A stretch of DNA of 64,000 nucleotides from Symbiodinium natans (Eukaryota; Sar; Dinophyceae; Suessiales; Symbiodiniaceae). Under the pieces are notes generated by a model. That model ran no database searches, had not been told where the DNA came from, and saw only the letters and a program-made list of their open reading frames with translations. Location of the stretch: the NCBI GenBank assembly GCA_905221605.1, contig CAJNDS010002107.1, positions 441,922 to 505,921 of the forward strand. The letters are read 5' to 3'. The position numbers and the translations under genes were made by a program. Positions 41,687-51,785 of this stretch are shown here, in pieces; within the stretch, counting starts at the first letter, position 1, and each line of letters opens with the position of its first letter.

Positions 41687-44600
41687 ATGCCCCCCAAGGA
41701 CTCGCCCATTTCTGACACAGAAATCGCACTGGCTTCTCTTGCTTCGCTGGTGCAAAACCAGAATGCAGCCGAGCAGGTGGTGGACCTTAGTTCTGACCAA
41801 CCTGCACCTGTTTTCCTCATCCCTGAGGATGTGCCTAGCCCTGCCGAGACCGCAGCACCAGCGCCACCCACGGTGATCGATGTGGACCACGCCTTGCCCA
41901 TTTGCCCTGCAAATGCACTGCCCGAGGTGCCCGCCTGCTCAGAGGGTGCAGTAGATACTGCCGCGCCCCTCTCTCTTGCACCTAGCGTACCAACCCAGCA
42001 ACCTGCTGTTCAAGAGGGCGCAGTGGAACCTGCCACGCCCCTGCTTTCCACACAACAAGATGCCCCAGGCATTGCGCCGGCCGATGTGGCCTTGAGCTCA
42101 GAGGGTGCAGTGGATGCTGCCGCGCCCCTCTTCCCGCTTCTCAGCTCGCCGCCCCAACAACTTGCCGCCCCAGAGGGTGCAGTGGAACCTGCCGCGCCCC
42201 TCCTGCCTTCCGCACAACAAGATGCCCCAGGCATTGCGCCGGCCGATTTGGCCTTGAGCTCAGAGGGTGCAGTGGATGCTGCCGCGCCCCTCTTCCCGCT
42301 TCTCAGCTCGCCAGCCCAACAACTTGCCGCCGCAGAGGGTGCAGTGGAATCTGCCGCGCCCCTCCTGCAACCGCAACTCCCGCAAGCAAACGCACTTGCT
42401 ACTGCCAAGCCTTCGCCGGAGCCCGCTCCTTGTGCCCAGGTGTCCGTGCCCCCGCAGCAGCATGAGCAGACTGCCTTGACCGGCCCCACTTTGAAGCAAC
42501 CAGCCACGCCCCCGCTGCTCTTACCCATGTCAGCCCGTGCGCATTTCTTCAGCAAAGCCCTTCCACCACATACACCACGCGATGCCCTGGTGGACACCAT
42601 CAGCGATTTCTCCGACGATGAGAACCGCTACTCCCCAACAAGCGCATCCTGCAAGACCGCGCCAAACATCAGTTTACGCGGCCCTTCACCGAAGTGGCAA
42701 CCACCACCAACACGCACCGCCTTGCAGCCCCCGCCTCCACCGGCGGAACGTCCAACCTCTAAGAGACGAGTGTGCACTGCTCCTTCGGTCGCCGCCCTTA
42801 TGCACCCGCCTCCCAGACACGCAAAGCCTTCGCCCTTCCCAAGCATCTTTTACCCAGCGCCCCCGCCACACACGGGGGCGCCGCCCCCGGTGCTGCCCAA
42901 GCATTCGCCGAAGCCGCAAGCAATGCACGGTTTGCCCGCTCCTGCACCTCGTCCAACTCCGCGCAGTCTGTCGCGCACCCCACCCCCGCAGGTCCCAAGG
43001 CTAAATGCCTCCGGAGCCTGGCTGGAAAAACTACGGCAGCATTCAGCACCGCCAACGCCAAGCCCTCAAGCATATCGCTCTATGCCACACCCGCGCGCGG
43101 TGCCCTGCGCCACATCCAGACGCAAAATCAAGGGGAGAACGCTGGCATGCCAGACCGCTTGGTTCGCCCTTCTTCAAGCGTTAGGGCCGGCGTCCAAACT
43201 CTTTGCCACGTTCCAGCACCACCAGCACGCTCAGCACCACTGGTCAGTGGCCATAGCTCCTTTCACGCCAGGCACCCTTGAGCGCTATTTCAAAGTGGCA
43301 TGGAACCTTGTCCACATGCTACAGGCAAAAGGGCAACCCGCAACAGAAATATCCCTAGACACGCTGGCTGACTTCTTCAGAGCTGCGCACAGCTCACACA
43401 AAGAAGATTTGGACCTTCACCGCTGCTCCGCAACCATGGCGGTTAAATCCGCGCGCTGGCTCGCAAAGCATTCTCAATGGGAAGCACTGCAGCTAGCCAT
43501 GCAAGCACCTCTAGTCTCAGCATATGCCGCAAGAAACTTCGCATCAGACCGCAAAGAGGCCCTGCCGGTCCCTCTCATGCTAGTGATGCAATGGGAAGCC
43601 CGAGTCTGCCACCCCAACACACCGCGCACCACGCGCCTGTTGTTAGGTGCAGCCCTGCTCTGCATCCACGCTAGCCTACGCTTCGGTGACTCTCAGCGTA
43701 TTGACCTTCACTCGCTCAGCCTGTCAGCTCAAGCCCTGCACGGCACCTGCTTCGCAACCAAAACATCCAAGCACGGCCAGCCATTCGCACTGGCCTGGCA
43801 CGGGCTGCACGGCCGCGACAAGGCCTCCTCGTGGATACTACATTGGTTGGCAGAGCTCGCGCAGCTGGCAGATGATTTTTTCTCCCCGACAGATCCAATT
43901 GACTTCATGTGGCCTAGCACTAGCCCAGAACTTCACAGCATTCCCTCACTGGCACCAGCCAGTTACTGCACCGCACTGCTCTTCATACGCTGGGCAGCAA
44001 CCCTTCCATGGCTGCCACATGGCCAGGGCCTCCTCCCTCAAGAAGCAGAGTCTCTCACCGTGCACAGCCTCAAAACTACACTGCTTGCCTCGGCCGCGCA
44101 ACGCCGCCTCCCAAAAGAGGACAGGCTCTGCCAAGGACATCATCGCGACAGCGCTGCCCTTTATTCGCGAAATGACACCTTCGCAAGCCTCGACATCCAA
44201 CGGGATATCGCGCACGCACTGCAACAAGGCTGGCGCCCAGAACGCAGCCTTGCGCGAGGAGGACAAGCCCCTGTGCCGGAACCACCGTTCCTTGCGCCGT
44301 CAACGCCCATCCCCCAGGCCTTGTCGGCGCACGACCTGCAAGCAGGACCATGGAAAGCATTCACCACCAGGCACGAAGCCCTGCACATGAACGCAGCAAA
44401 GCAGCCGCCACGCACAAGCACAGACCAGGATGCCCTAGAGGTCGAACAAGCCGCGCTGGAAAGAGCGTCCTCGTCAGAAACTGATTGGTGCTCCAGCGCC
44501 CGCGATTCGCCGCCGCCAAGCCTCTCAGATTCTGAAGGCTCCAACCACGCAGACCCCCCAAGCACCGAAGTCAAGTTCGTGTGCTCTGGGCCATGGGGGG

Positions 44601-44782
44601 TCTGGCACACTCCCACAGCTCTCTCCCTGGACGCTCTCCGCAAATCCGGAAGCACAGACTTGACCCAGCTCCGCACCTGCTGCGGCGTTCCACTAGGCAT
44701 CGCCGCCCAGGTCACTTCCACTAAGCCTAGCTCAGCACTGTGCCGTCGCAAGGCATGCGCCAATGCGCGCACCGACAGCTAA
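41687..44782 (+). CDS. Tyrosine recombinase (phage-integrase-like) of the retroelement
   Basis: I prefer ATG 41687 (MPPKDSPISDTEIAL) over 41306, because the first 127 codons read as low-complexity sequence. The N-terminal half is Pro/Ala-rich, with 54-residue repeats. The C-terminal 400 residues form a tyrosine recombinase: an arm/core-binding region, then box I Arg in SLRFGD (R codon 43679), a Lys in TKTSKHGQ, H-x-x-K in HSLK (44063), GHH (44138) and the nucleophile Tyr in ALYSRND (44162). The second Arg of the usual H-x-x-R is Lys here. This enzyme would join the circular DNA intermediate to the genome. Confidence 0.85.
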   Translation: MPPKDSPISDTEIALASLASLVQNQNAAEQVVDLSSDQPAPVFLIPEDVPSPAETAAPAPPTVIDVDHALPICPANALPEVPACSEGAVDTAAPLSLAPSVPTQQPAVQEGAVEPATPLLSTQQDAPGIAPADVALSSEGAVDAAAPLFPLLSSPPQQLAAPEGAVEPAAPLLPSAQQDAPGIAPADLALSSEGAVDAAAPLFPLLSSPAQQLAAAEGAVESAAPLLQPQLPQANALATAKPSPEPAPCAQVSVPPQQHEQTALTGPTLKQPATPPLLLPMSARAHFFSKALPPHTPRDALVDTISDFSDDENRYSPTSASCKTAPNISLRGPSPKWQPPPTRTALQPPPPPAERPTSKRRVCTAPSVAALMHPPPRHAKPSPFPSIFYPAPPPHTGAPPPVLPKHSPKPQAMHGLPAPAPRPTPRSLSRTPPPQVPRLNASGAWLEKLRQHSAPPTPSPQAYRSMPHPRAVPCATSRRKIKGRTLACQTAWFALLQALGPASKLFATFQHHQHAQHHWSVAIAPFTPGTLERYFKVAWNLVHMLQAKGQPATEISLDTLADFFRAAHSSHKEDLDLHRCSATMAVKSARWLAKHSQWEALQLAMQAPLVSAYAARNFASDRKEALPVPLMLVMQWEARVCHPNTPRTTRLLLGAALLCIHASLRFGDSQRIDLHSLSLSAQALHGTCFATKTSKHGQPFALAWHGLHGRDKASSWILHWLAELAQLADDFFSPTDPIDFMWPSTSPELHSIPSLAPASYCTALLFIRWAATLPWLPHGQGLLPQEAESLTVHSLKTTLLASAAQRRLPKEDRLCQGHHRDSAALYSRNDTFASLDIQRDIAHALQQGWRPERSLARGGQAPVPEPPFLAPSTPIPQALSAHDLQAGPWKAFTTRHEALHMNAAKQPPRTSTDQDALEVEQAALERASSSETDWCSSARDSPPPSLSDSEGSNHADPPSTEVKFVCSGPWGVWHTPTALSLDALRKSGSTDLTQLRTCCGVPLGIAAQVTSTKPSSALCRRKACANARTDS
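41940..42372 (+). repeat. 162-bp in-frame tandem repeat inside the recombinase ORF
   Basis: GAGGGTGCAGTGGATGC starts copies at 42101 and 42263, with a diverged unit before; the period is 162 bp (54 residues), rich in EGAVDAAAPL. Near-identical copies point to recent unequal exchange. Confidence 0.85.
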
Positions 44783-45007
44783 TCGATGGCCAAGAGAAAG
44801 AAGCACCGCCCTTACCCTAACCTCGCCCACCCCACACCATCCCCCCGCCTAAGACCCCCCCCCCCCTTCTCTTGCCGAGGCCTACTTCCTGACCTACCTG
44901 ACCACGCTCGCAAAAACACCCAGAAGTGCCCATTGCCCGTTGTCGCCCTGCATCAACAGGTTCCTGCATGGCACCGCAGCATGTCAATGTGCTACCTCAG
45001 CCCCTAA

Positions 45008-46350
45008 GTGCTCAAGCCCTCCTGCGAAACCCCCAGTTTTGCTACCTCGCTCATGGAGGCAGACTTAGCAGCGAACCCCCACGATGCACCGACGGCTCCG
45101 ACTGCGCCACAGCCGGACGTGCAAGCTCTCAAAGCAATTCTGAACTCATGCAACGTGCCGGACCCGCTCTGCCAAGCACTCCTGAGCACAGGAGTGGAAA
45201 GCATCACAGACTTTGCTTTCGCCTACAACACCCAAGCCGACCTTGACTCTTTTTGCCGCGTGGACAGCCTCTGGGCCGAGCTCGATATCACAGAGCCACA
45301 GCACAGCCCTGCAATGGCTCGACTTCGGATGGCTTTGCACCGCTGCAAGAGCATCGCCATGCAAGAAGCGCCAGCTCCTTCCGCCCTCGCCCAAGCACCA
45401 ACTGCACAGTCCCCGCAAAATGTATGGGCGGAGCACGCCCCGCCGCGCCTCAGCACAGAAGTTGTGAACCAACTTGTGCAAACCTTCAAGCTGAACTACC
45501 CGGGCGAGCACCTGGACCGCAATACCATGCCAAGCATTCGCCTTCTCAGCTTGGTACACAAGTGGTTTCAGCCAGGGGGCACCATCACATGGGTCCCATG
45601 GCAGCTCCGCCTCAGCACCGCGCAGTATGAAGACATCATGCACAGCAAGAGCAGCAAAATGCTCCGCGCTGAAGCACGGCACAGCTCATCAGTGCCGCGC
45701 TGTTCGATGAAACGCCTGAAGCGCCCGTGGAAAACTTGCGCCTCAGCTCCGCCTGGCTTACCAGAGTCCAAGCCGTGCACCGCAACGCCATTGCAATCTG
45801 CAACGGGGCCCATCTCAGCCGGTTGAAAGCCTTTGACACGCGCATGCACGACCTAGCAACGCAACGCCTGCCAGACGACCTAGGACTGCGCACAGTCACC
45901 ACCAGCGAACTGCTCCAGGCAGACAAGAAGCTCTGGGGTGAGCTCGCCGCACTGCACACCGCAGGCTGGTCGCTAGACGACGCTCTGCACGAACTCACCA
46001 ATATTCGGTCAGACCTGCACTGCCTTTTGCAACCACGTGCCAAGCCCCCCCCTGCCCTGAAGAAACCTGACCTTAAAGGCAACAAAGGCAACAAAGGCGA
46101 GGGCAAAGGAGGAAAAGGAGGAGGCAAAGTCAGGAAAGAGCAGCTCAAGGCAGACGGCGCCCTGCCAAAGCTGGACCTAGTCACGGCCTACCAAGGCAAG
46201 ACCCTCTGCGTCAGATGGAACAAAGGCATGTGCACAAACAAGCAGTGCAAGTATACCCACGGCATATGCGCCTTCAAAATGCCGACTGGCCAGCCTTGTG
46301 GAAAGAACCACCCTGCGTGCAAGCACAAACCAGAGCAGCCAAGCACCTGA
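45008..46350 (+). CDS. Gag-like protein with C-terminal CCCH zinc finger (one frameshift)
   Basis: Two overlapping frames make one protein: 45008 to about 45680 and about 45680 to 46350, with a one-base shift near 45673-45682. The likely start is ATG 45053 (MEADLAANPHDA) or 45008. The second part has a helical region, a Lys/Gly-rich linker (KGNKGNKGEGKGG) and a CCCH finger (CVRWNKGMCTNKQCKYTH) followed by another Cys/His group. The layout (helical domain, basic linker, zinc finger) fits Gag of this group. The stop TGA at 46348-46350 is in the same frame as the next ORF. Confidence 0.7.
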
Positions 46351-47907
46351 AACGCGCAGGGGAGTGCACCAGAGGCCCAGCCTCCCTTGCCCCAGCTGGC
46401 CTCAACTCCTCCCTCACCGCTCAGCCCTCCGTCGCCATGCAGCTCCGCCTCTGTCTCTAGCCTGTCCTTGCCAGGCATCCCCTGTGAGGGTTTGCCTAAC
46501 CGCATGTCAGAAGAGCCTCCCAATACAGCGGAACCCGCCTTGGCCCCGCCTGCCGCAGTCACAGCTCCCGAAACCACTAGTGCTACACACCCAGGGGCCA
46601 GCTGCCAAAGCCCCGTTCGCCCTCGGTTTTTCCTTGACCTTTTTGCAGGAAAGCACGCGCCCTGCACGGCAGCGGTTCAGAAGCTGGGGCTTGCTCATTT
46701 CATACCCTTTGATATGGTAAGAGACCCAGCTATGAACATCCTCAACCCAGTAGCATATAGGCTTTTGTTGCGCTTAGCTTGGACAGGCATAATCGCATTC
46801 CTTCTGTCTGCACCGCCCTCTGGAGAATTCAGCAGGCTGAAGCTGCACAAGCCCGGCCCCAAACCCCTGCGCACCCCTGAGCACATGGACGGTGTGCCAG
46901 GCCTCGCACCAGACGAGCAACGCAAAGTATACGAGTCTACCGAGATACACCGCCGCAGCCGGGCCTTGCTTAGAGCCGTGCACAACATGGGCGGCGACAT
47001 CCTGTTTGAGCAACCGCCAAGCTCCATGGCCTGGCTGCAACCGGATAATATACACTTATGCCAAGAAATTGCCGCAACCTGCGCCTACGTATCAGCATGC
47101 ATGCACGGCCTTGACGTGTGCAAAAGCTGGGCTTTCTGTGGCAGCTCGCCACGCACTGCAAAGCTTGCAGCTACTTGCAATCACAATGCAGGATCGCATG
47201 CCAACTTATCCAACAAGTGGAACGCGGATGGAAAATTCTTAAGCTTCGGCTCTTCAGAGTACCCGCCGAGCCTGGCAGCACAAATCGCACAGGTTGCCCG
47301 TCCTTTCTTGGACATGTCCTGCAAACCTGCGCATTCATTTTCGGACATTGCGGACCTGCTCCCAGAGGAATTCGTGCCCCGAAGGCTACCTCTTTGCGAC
47401 GGGGCAGGCTTGCGCAGCACGGCAGACCACAGTGGTCCAGCAAAACCGTGCAATACACCCGCAATGCACAGTATCGACAAGTTAGCAGACGCCATGCTCA
47501 CATATATGTTCCAGCAGGACATCGCTCAACGCCTGCCCACGCACTTGAGCCAGGGATTGCCCACTCACCCGTGCTCGGACGCGCAGCAAATGGACCTAGC
47601 AGAGCTAACTGCAAGCATCATTATGCCACACGTCCCGCCGGAACAGGCCCTACAGATACAGCCTGGCCAGCCGCTCCGCCTAAACCTTCTGCACGGCCTC
47701 GCACAGGCCACGCAAGATCCAGATCATGCACTTCCCGATAAGGGGTCCCCACGGGGGCTTTCTCTCCGCTGCCGAGCAGCCAGCAATGGGTACAAGACGT
47801 GTCAGAACTGCACTTTGGAGAAGAACTTGAGTATGAACATCTCCTGCATTGCACAGGAAACTGGACCGCAGCGGCAGCTGACCCAGCACTGCTCCAGCAA
47901 CTGGTAG
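46351..47907 (+). CDS. Methyltransferase-like domain protein of the tyrosine-recombinase element
   Basis: The frame is open from just after the gag stop; in-frame ATGs are at 46387 and 46504 (MSEEPPNTAEPAL). A Rossmann motif I, FLDLFAGKHAPC, is followed by SAPPSGEFSRLK at the place of the cytosine-C5 methyltransferase PPC motif, and by LFEQPPSSMAW at the ENV/ENP position. The catalytic Cys is Ser, so C5 methylation is unlikely. DIRS-type elements often carry an adenine methyltransferase with DPPY, which is not seen here. The frame ends at 47907 inside the RT region of another frame, and a shift near 47742-47760 (G-runs) links the two. Confidence 0.7.
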   Translation, partial: NAQGSAPEAQPPLPQLASTPPSPLSPPSPCSSASVSSLSLPGIPCEGLPNRMSEEPPNTAEPALAPPAAVTAPETTSATHPGASCQSPVRPRFFLDLFAGKHAPCTAAVQKLGLAHFIPFDMVRDPAMNILNPVAYRLLLRLAWTGIIAFLLSAPPSGEFSRLKLHKPGPKPLRTPEHMDGVPGLAPDEQRKVYESTEIHRRSRALLRAVHNMGGDILFEQPPSSMAWLQPDNIHLCQEIAATCAYVSACMHGLDVCKSWAFCGSSPRTAKLAATCNHNAGSHANLSNKWNADGKFLSFGSSEYPPSLAAQIAQVARPFLDMSCKPAHSFSDIADLLPEEFVPRRLPLCDGAGLRSTADHSGPAKPCNTPAMHSIDKLADAMLTYMFQQDIAQRLPTHLSQGLPTHPCSDAQQMDLAELTASIIMPHVPPEQALQIQPGQPLRLNLLHGLAQATQDPDHALPDKGSPRGLSLRCRAASNGYKTCQNCTLEKNLSMNISCIAQETGPQRQLTQHCSSNW

Positions 47908-49620
47908 ACAAAGAAGTCGCTGCAGGATGGGTCAAGCGTTTCGACGGCTCACGCACAGACGCCGCAAAGCACTGGCCAAAAGGCACTGCCATAGGAAAGT
48001 TGAATATAGTGCACAGCGACGGAAAAGACCCGCGACTAGTCCTCGACAGCACAATCTGCGGACTGAACCCTGCCGTGCACTTGCCCGAAAGGGTAGCCCT
48101 GCCGACCTCTGCAGATGTGCAACGCAGTTTCCAAGCAGAAGACCCGCCGGGCAGCCTCACCGCATTGTCCTTGGATTTCCAAGCAGCGCACAAGTGCTGC
48201 CTTGTTGACCCCGCAGAGCAAGGCACGCTACTCTTCGAAGTAGCAGGCGTTCTATACCATTATACAGTATGCCATTTTGGCGCCCGGTTCAGCGCTTACT
48301 GGTGGCAACGCCTAGGTGCACTGATCCTGCGCATCCTGCACCGCCTGCTGCGCAGCCAACCGCACCGCGCCTGGCTCTACGTGGATGACTTGCTGGCCAT
48401 GCTTCGCCGCACAGCAATAGAAGCAGGAACAGCACTGATCGTCGCTCTGCTGGCACGCCCCGGTCAGCTGGAAAAAATCGCAGTTGGGTGACACAGTCAC
48501 CTGGTGTGGGTGGACATTTGATGTTTTCTGTGAAACTGTCACCCTGGCAGCGCCCAAGCTAGCAAAGCTCCGCCATGAGCTCCTTCAGCTAGCAAAGCAA
48601 AGCAAAGTTCGCCGCAAAGAGCTAGAGGCCACGCTAGGCCTACTGCAATGGGCAACCACGCTGAGCCCGCACCTCAGACCTTTCCTTGCACCGCTATACA
48701 AGGACCTGCACTCGTGTAAGGGTACCCTGCACAGCATTAACGCACGTAACTGGCAGAACTTCCTGGACAGCCTTGATGGGGACGCCCGCCTCACCAAAAC
48801 CCCGCTGAACACCTGGCTTCCGCGCAAAGCCAAGCTCCTTGAAGTAGGAGGCCTAAAAATCCAGTCTAAGAAAGACGTGCCCCTCGTGCCCCCTTCACAC
48901 AAGCCGCAGTGGATACGCCTAGCCGACCCAGCCAGGGGTGAAGTGCACTTGCGCGAGGACAGCCGCTTCGCACTGCATTGGCTACACAGATCTTTCGCAT
49001 TCGAGCAATCACGCCCATTGCGGGCTCATGAGACGCTGCACTGCATGAGCGCAGCAGACGCAATGGGAGACGCAGACATAGTAGGCATTGGCGGCTGGGT
49101 AGCAACTAGCACCGGCTTCGCCTGGTTCAGCGAGACCTGGCACATGGACGAAGTTCGCAAGGTCTGGCCGCAGCTTACTCTCCCTGCGCAACGCTATATT
49201 GCGTGCTTCGAAACGCTAGCCCAGCTAGCGCTAGCGCACTGCACAACCCAAATATGCCACGCGCGCTCTGCACGTTTTTGGCTGCCATCAGCCTCTGACA
49301 ACACAGCCGCGGAAAGCGGGATCAATCGCCTCTTTACCACCGCTGAGCCACTTAGCACTTTCATAAGACTGGTGGCCACCTGGGCACACACGCACCGCGT
49401 GTCACTATCTGTGGAGCACCTGCCCGGGGAAAAGAACGCATGGGCAGACAAGCTCAGCCGAGGAAAGATAGATTTCCTGCAGCACAGGGAAGGACGGGTC
49501 CGCTTCGACCTGCTTGGGTTAGCCTCCGCCCAGCATACAGTCTCGCTCTGCCCCGCCGAGGCAGCATGGGACACTAACCTTCAAGCCGCACAGCACGGCA
49601 TTTTAGACAAGGCGCAATGA
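47742..49620 (+). CDS. Reverse transcriptase and RNase H of the tyrosine-recombinase element (one frameshift)
   Basis: The first frame (to 48491) has GKLNIVHSDGKDPRLVLD, the motif A region LSLDFQAAHK, GARFSAYWW and the catalytic YVDD (near 48379). Around 48425-48465 the frame must shift by one base: SWKK and VTWCGWTF continue in the second frame (open from before 48484 to 49620). That frame carries the thumb and an RNase H: GIGGWVATS, ETLAQL, SDNTAAES and HLPGEKNAWADKLSR. The type matches DIRS/Ngaro RT-RH rather than copia. With the gag shift, at least three frame breaks lie in the element. Confidence 0.8.
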
Positions 49621-49806
49621 GCTGCAAAAAAGACCATGCTCGCCTGCATGCTAACTAAAGTTCAACAACATTTGGCAACGCCTTGCTAGTTTGGCACTAA
49701 CATAGACCTGCTTCGATTGCCTCGCACAGCCAGGTACACCCGCCTCGCACTGACGCGGTGGGGGCAAGAAGCTAGACGCAGCATAGTGCGAAGCTCGGGC
49801 TAAAGT

Positions 49807-49997
49807 GGGGGTCTTCGAGCTCGCGGCTCTTTCTCTGACTCGAGGCCTCGCATGGCCCAGCACCGCGTGCTATGCTCAGCCCCTCGGCCAAAGCGCCGCT
49901 CCTCACCGAGCTACGCACTACTCGCGGAAAAAGTGTGCCTGCTCGTGCACAGCTTTTCACTGAGCATGCATCGAACAGGAAGCTGGGTTTTCGAACG
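49807..49997 (+). repeat. Split direct repeat B1
   Basis: 191 bp from GGGGGTCTTCGAG to TTTTCGAACG; one difference from B2 (CGAGCTCG versus CGAGTTCG). It directly abuts A2. Confidence 0.95.
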
Positions 49998-50134
49998 TTA
50001 GCTGTTGGTTTTGTTGTCAGCTTTGTTTGAAACCAGAACTCTTGAGGTGCATGTATGATGCCCGGCCTCGCCCAGCTTCCCTTGCATGCTCGAGCCCATC
50101 GCTTGGGCCTAGCGATCGTAGAAACATGAAAAGA
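49998..50134 (+). repeat. Split direct repeat A2
   Basis: Internal copy of A1, between B1 and B2; 15 bp of CCCACCCACCCACCC separate it from B2. Confidence 0.95.
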
Positions 50135-50149
50135 CCCACCCACCCACCC

Positions 50150-50340
50150 GGGGGTCTTCGAGTTCGCGGCTCTTTCTCTGACTCGAGGCCTCGCATGGCC
50201 CAGCACCGCGTGCTATGCTCAGCCCCTCGGCCAAAGCGCCGCTCCTCACCGAGCTACGCACTACTCGCGGAAAAAGTGTGCCTGCTCGTGCACAGCTTTT
50301 CACTGAGCATGCATCGAACAGGAAGCTGGGTTTTCGAACG
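50150..50340 (+). repeat. Split direct repeat B2 (right end of element)
   Basis: 191 bp, the terminal copy of B1. Host sequence CAGAGAGTTC follows. Confidence 0.95.
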
Positions 50341-50365
50341 CAGAGAGTTCATAGCAGTGACGTGG

Positions 50366-50445
50366 CGCGGGGCTAAGCCAAGAACCCCATGTCTTGTTTC
50401 AGAGATGATTCATCGGGGCTAAGCCGAGAACCCCATGTTTTGTTT
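50366..50445. repeat. Two tandem GGGGCTAAGCC(A/G)AGAACCCCATG units
   Basis: Near-identical units at about 50370 and 50415, each followed by TGTTTC, just outside the right end of the element. Confidence 0.75.
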
Positions 50446-50539
50446 CGTTTTGGACATGATTCATGTGCTTTCACGCAAGTTTGCCCGGCTTAAACAAGCG
50501 GGGAAGTTGGAAGAAGGGCAGCCTTCCCCCCATGTGCAA

Positions 50540-50960
50540 ACACCACGCATTAGGCCTCTTAAACTGCTGCCTAAATCCTCCACCAAAGGCCCAGCAGGTA
50601 TTAAGCCTTTTAGACGTCTTAAACTGCTGCCCGAACGCTTCACAAAAGGCCCAGCGATCCTCCACAGAAGGCCCAGCAAGTATTACGCCTTTTAAACAGC
50701 TGCTTAAACCCTCCACAAAAGGCCCAGCAAGTATCAGGCCTTTTAAACTGCTGCCTAAACCCTCCGCAAAAGGCCCAGCAAGTATTACGCCTTTTAAACT
50801 GCTGCCCAAACCCTCCAAAAAAGGCCCAGCAAGTATCAGGCCTCTTAAACTGCTGCCTAAACCCTCCGCAGAAGCCCAGCAAGTATTACGCCTCTTAAAT
50901 TGCTGCCCAGAGGCCCAGCAAGTATTAGGCCTCTTAAACTGCTGTCTAAACCCTCCACAG
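50540..50960. repeat. 57-bp minisatellite, about 7-8 units
   Basis: Units contain AAGGCCCAGCAAGTAT, CTTTTAAACTGCTGCC and AAACCCTCC. Units with ATTACGCC and ATCAGGCC alternate over part of the array, suggesting a dimer of about 114 bp. Open frames across it on both strands reflect a period divisible by three. Confidence 0.85.
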
Positions 50961-51330
50961 AGGGGGGGGGGCTTGGTTGCGGTTTCAGGGGGGAGCTTTA
51001 GGGGGGAGCTTTAGGGGGGGCTTTAAGGGGGCTTAAAAAAAGGGGCTTAAACGGGGGGCTTTAAGCCCCTTAAAACGGGGGGGCCTTAAAGGGGGGCTTT
51101 AAGGGGGCTTTAAAGGGGGGCTTAAAGGAGGGCTTAAAGGGGGTTTTAAAAGGGGGGCTTCAAGGGGGGCTTAAAGGGGGGCTTAAAGGGGGGCTTCAAG
51201 GGGGCTTCAAGGGGGCTTAAAGGGGGCTTTAAGGGGGGGCTTAAGGGGGGGGCTTAAGGGGGGCTTAAAGGGGGGGCTTAAGGGGGGGCTTAAGGGGGGG
51301 CTTAAGGGGGGGCTTAAGGGGCTGAGGCTA
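50961..51330. repeat. GGGGGGCTTAAA satellite, right block
   Basis: About 25-30 units of G4-8 plus CTTAA(A) or CTTTAA. Same family as 38899-38970. Confidence 0.95.
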
Positions 51331-51785
51331 GGGGCTTGCTTTTCTTGCATGCGCAGCTCATCCTTTGTCACATGCTGTCATTTTTTGCAAGAAGCTTGTC
51401 GCCTATCGTGAGTTTGTCAGGCGGACCTTCTCATTGTCGGAAGATGGGTTCGTTTTGGAGTATCGAACCCAATTCCATACCAAGTTTTCCGTCGTCATTT
51501 GATTTGTTTTTGGTGGGCGACGAAAGATTGGGATTCCAACCAGCAAAACAATTTCACAATCAAGAACAAACTTAGCAGTCACAACCAGTTTGTAAGGCCA
51601 AAGTGTTCTCTTCATTGAAAAGCATGCTGGCGATTTCCTTTCGCATAATCTGAAGTTCCAGATCTTCGGGCTTGGCCTACCTGGCCAAATTCTTTATCCA
51701 CCGCATCGAGTCTTCAACAAAACAAGGCCTTGAGAGTGTCTGGCATGTTCTGACCATGGCATTAAGCCCTGGAACCTGAACCGTA
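51331..51785. other. No feature recognised
   Basis: Unique-looking sequence without a supported exon. Confidence 0.4.

Larger units (their letters stand above)
39484..50340 (+). mobile_element. Tyrosine-recombinase retrotransposon (Ngaro/PAT-like) with split direct repeats
   Basis: About 10.9 kb. The termini are split direct repeats: A1 (39484-39620) at the left; B1 (49807-49997), A2 (49998-50134) and B2 (50150-50340) at the right. A1 and A2 are each 137 bp; B1 and B2 are each 191 bp and differ at one base. This arrangement is the hallmark of Ngaro/PAT elements in the DIRS order, which integrate through circular intermediates and leave no target duplication; none is seen. Internal order: unknown ORF, tyrosine recombinase, gag-like protein with CCCH finger, methyltransferase-like domain, RT-RNase H. 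The recombinase lying upstream of RT is atypical for the group. Frameshifts in gag and pol suggest this copy is inactive despite near-identical ends. Confidence 0.9.

Noticed and set aside
42010-42600. 196-codon minus-strand Ala/Gly-rich ORF
   Set aside because: Antisense to the in-frame repeats of the recombinase ORF.
50463-51014. 183-codon ORF over the minisatellite
   Set aside because: Open only because the 57-bp period is divisible by three; both strands are open.
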